From Cohnella sp. CFH 77786 (GTDB lineage Bacteria > Bacillota > Bacilli > Paenibacillales > Paenibacillaceae): a DNA stretch of 64,000 bases. Position numbers and translations under genes: made by a program. The DNA lies in NCBI RefSeq assembly GCF_019400745.1, contig NZ_WJIB01000004.1, positions 124,001 to 188,000 on the forward strand, read 5' to 3'. Below the pieces are notes generated by a model, which was not told the DNA's origin, searched no databases, and saw only the letters and a list, made by a program, of their open reading frames with translations. Positions 63,235 through 64,000 of this stretch are shown in pieces (positions within the stretch are counted from its first letter, which is position 1; the number at the start of each line of letters is the position of its first letter).

Positions 63235-63329
63235 AAGTAAAACGGCTAAACCGTCCTTTTCGGACGGTTAGACGTTTTATCGGAGGCGATTCAGAAAAGG
63301 ATGGCGGATTTAATACTTTCTGATTCACT
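63235..63329 (+). promoter_or_regulatory. Double-hairpin element, copy 2, directly upstream of the last gene
   Basis: First hairpin CTAAACCGTCC-TTTTC-GGACGGTTAG, then GACGTTTTATCG, then a long hairpin with arms GATTCAGAAA and TTTCTGATTC (one mismatch). It ends five bases before the GAAGGAGG ribosome binding site of the gene at 63350, so it would be part of that mRNA leader. Confidence 0.7.
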
Positions 63330-63349
63330 CAACGAAGGAGGACTGCACC

Positions 63350-64000
63350 ATGTATGGAAGTTTGACCGGGATGGAGCTGGGCTTCACGCTCTTATCCGTT
63401 ATTTGTGCATGGATCGCGGCGAACAAGGCATCCAATGCCGTCTACGGCGCCGCGAAGGCAAAACTGAGCCGCAACATACGCGGCACGACCGTTTGGGCCG
63501 CAATCGCGGCGATCCCCGCTTTGGCGGCGATCTTGAGCATCGCGGGGATCGCGGCGACCCAACCGCCTCTCTTCTGGAAGGATCGGCTGCTGATCCAAGC
63601 ACCTCTCATCGGCTTCCCGTTGCTTGTCGTTTGGGGATATTCGCTGCCGAACTTGTGGCGCTTGAAGCGAAACTCCCTTCGTTCCCCGGGCGCGCCCGAC
63701 AGGACGATCCGAAGCGCCTTGGCGGCGCCCGGCGTCATCGCGCCTTTCCAGGCGGCCGCGCTGGGGGCGGCAACCGCGCTCTATTTCGTGCTCGTTGTGC
63801 CTTCCCCTTTCCGTCCTCTTCAAGGGGCTCTTCCGTTGTTTCTGTGCGTGCTTGCCGTTACGGCATTGTGGATGCTGCACGACGGGAGATGGCAGCGCGC
63901 GCTCGGCGGAAGCACGGAATTCGAACGCCGGCTGTGGCGGCGGACACTGGCCAAGCTCGGCGTCATCTGCGTCGCAGCCGGATTGGCGGGCATTGCCGTT
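63350..64000 (+). CDS. Membrane protein of unknown function, truncated by window edge
   Basis: The frame starts at ATG 63350 (GAAGGAGG nine bases upstream) and is open to the end of the window, 217 codons. It has about six membrane helices and is paralogous to the preceding gene: MYGSLTGMELGFTLLSVICA, then FWKDRLLIQAPLIGFPLLVV and AALGAATALYFVLVVPSPFR. It is longer than its neighbour, with an extra helix at the right edge (LGVICVAAGLAGIAV). Its leader contains the double-hairpin element. Confidence 0.75.
   Translation, partial: MYGSLTGMELGFTLLSVICAWIAANKASNAVYGAAKAKLSRNIRGTTVWAAIAAIPALAAILSIAGIAATQPPLFWKDRLLIQAPLIGFPLLVVWGYSLPNLWRLKRNSLRSPGAPDRTIRSALAAPGVIAPFQAAALGAATALYFVLVVPSPFRPLQGALPLFLCVLAVTALWMLHDGRWQRALGGSTEFERRLWRRTLAKLGVICVAAGLAGIAV

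Overview
The window comes from a high-GC, endospore-forming Firmicute, most likely a member of the Paenibacillaceae (Cohnella/Paenibacillus type). The evidence is spoIIR, a bacillithiol-reductase (YpdA) homologue, the Bacillus-like order prfA-prmC-spoIIR-ywlC-mntP-ywlE-rpiB-ywlG-glyA-upp-atp, AGGAGG-type ribosome binding sites, and WYL, DinB and ArsR proteins typical of that family. There are no rRNA or tRNA genes, no insertion sequences and no CRISPR array.

Layout. 1-2.3 kb: a truncated flippase-like membrane protein and ypdA. 2.9-10.2 kb: the complete F1Fo ATP synthase operon (atpZ, I, B, E, F, H, A, G, D, C) on the minus strand. 10.5-23.9 kb: the conserved housekeeping block on the minus strand (wecB/mnaA, upp, glyA, ywlG, rpiB, ywlE, mntP, tsaC, spoIIR, prmC, prfA). 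It is interrupted by two plus-strand genes, a small Sm-like protein and the OYE reductase namA. A ZTP (pfl) riboswitch with its terminator precedes rpiB-ywlG-glyA and ties one-carbon and purine status to that operon. 24-34 kb: accessory genes, namely a WYL regulator, a DinB protein, a PAP2/phospholipid-methyltransferase/two-component operon, ychF, a GAF membrane protein and lipoproteins. 34-38 kb: a decaying molybdoenzyme neighbourhood, with one intact cytochrome-b/sulfite-oxidase-like fusion, a response-regulator remnant and a frameshifted molybdopterin-oxidoreductase tail. 39-45 kb: thioredoxin, an Rrf2 regulator, an aldo/keto reductase, a FrnE-like DsbA protein and a PhoX-TatA-TatC operon. 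45-53.7 kb: a COG2509 FAD dehydrogenase behind a purine-class riboswitch, a PadR/FAD-monooxygenase pair, the circularly permuted ATP-grasp/alpha-E/transglutaminase operon and a CDF transporter behind an apparent attenuator. 54-59 kb: an ArsR-type regulator and the qoxABCD quinol oxidase. 60-64 kb: small proteins, a DUF4097 protein and two paralogous membrane proteins.

The most striking non-coding content is a set of tandem arrays in gaps between co-directional genes. Four main arrays have nearly the same period (50, 52, 52 and 51-52 bp) and 8-14 units but different sequences. Three carry a hairpin core of the type TTAAGC/GCTTAA or AGCC/GG(C/T)T. A 42-bp in-frame repeat has also expanded inside prmC. 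Other candidate regulatory elements are a purine-class aptamer that looks like a guanine-type ON switch, a leader hairpin shared by two unrelated genes, an orphan attenuator before the CDF gene, a PadR operator filling a promoter spacer with an apparently leaderless mRNA, and a two-copy double-hairpin element.

All calls were made by reading the sequence. No database search, folding or alignment program was run. Gene family names rest on recognised motifs and synteny; regulatory and novelty claims are inferences.
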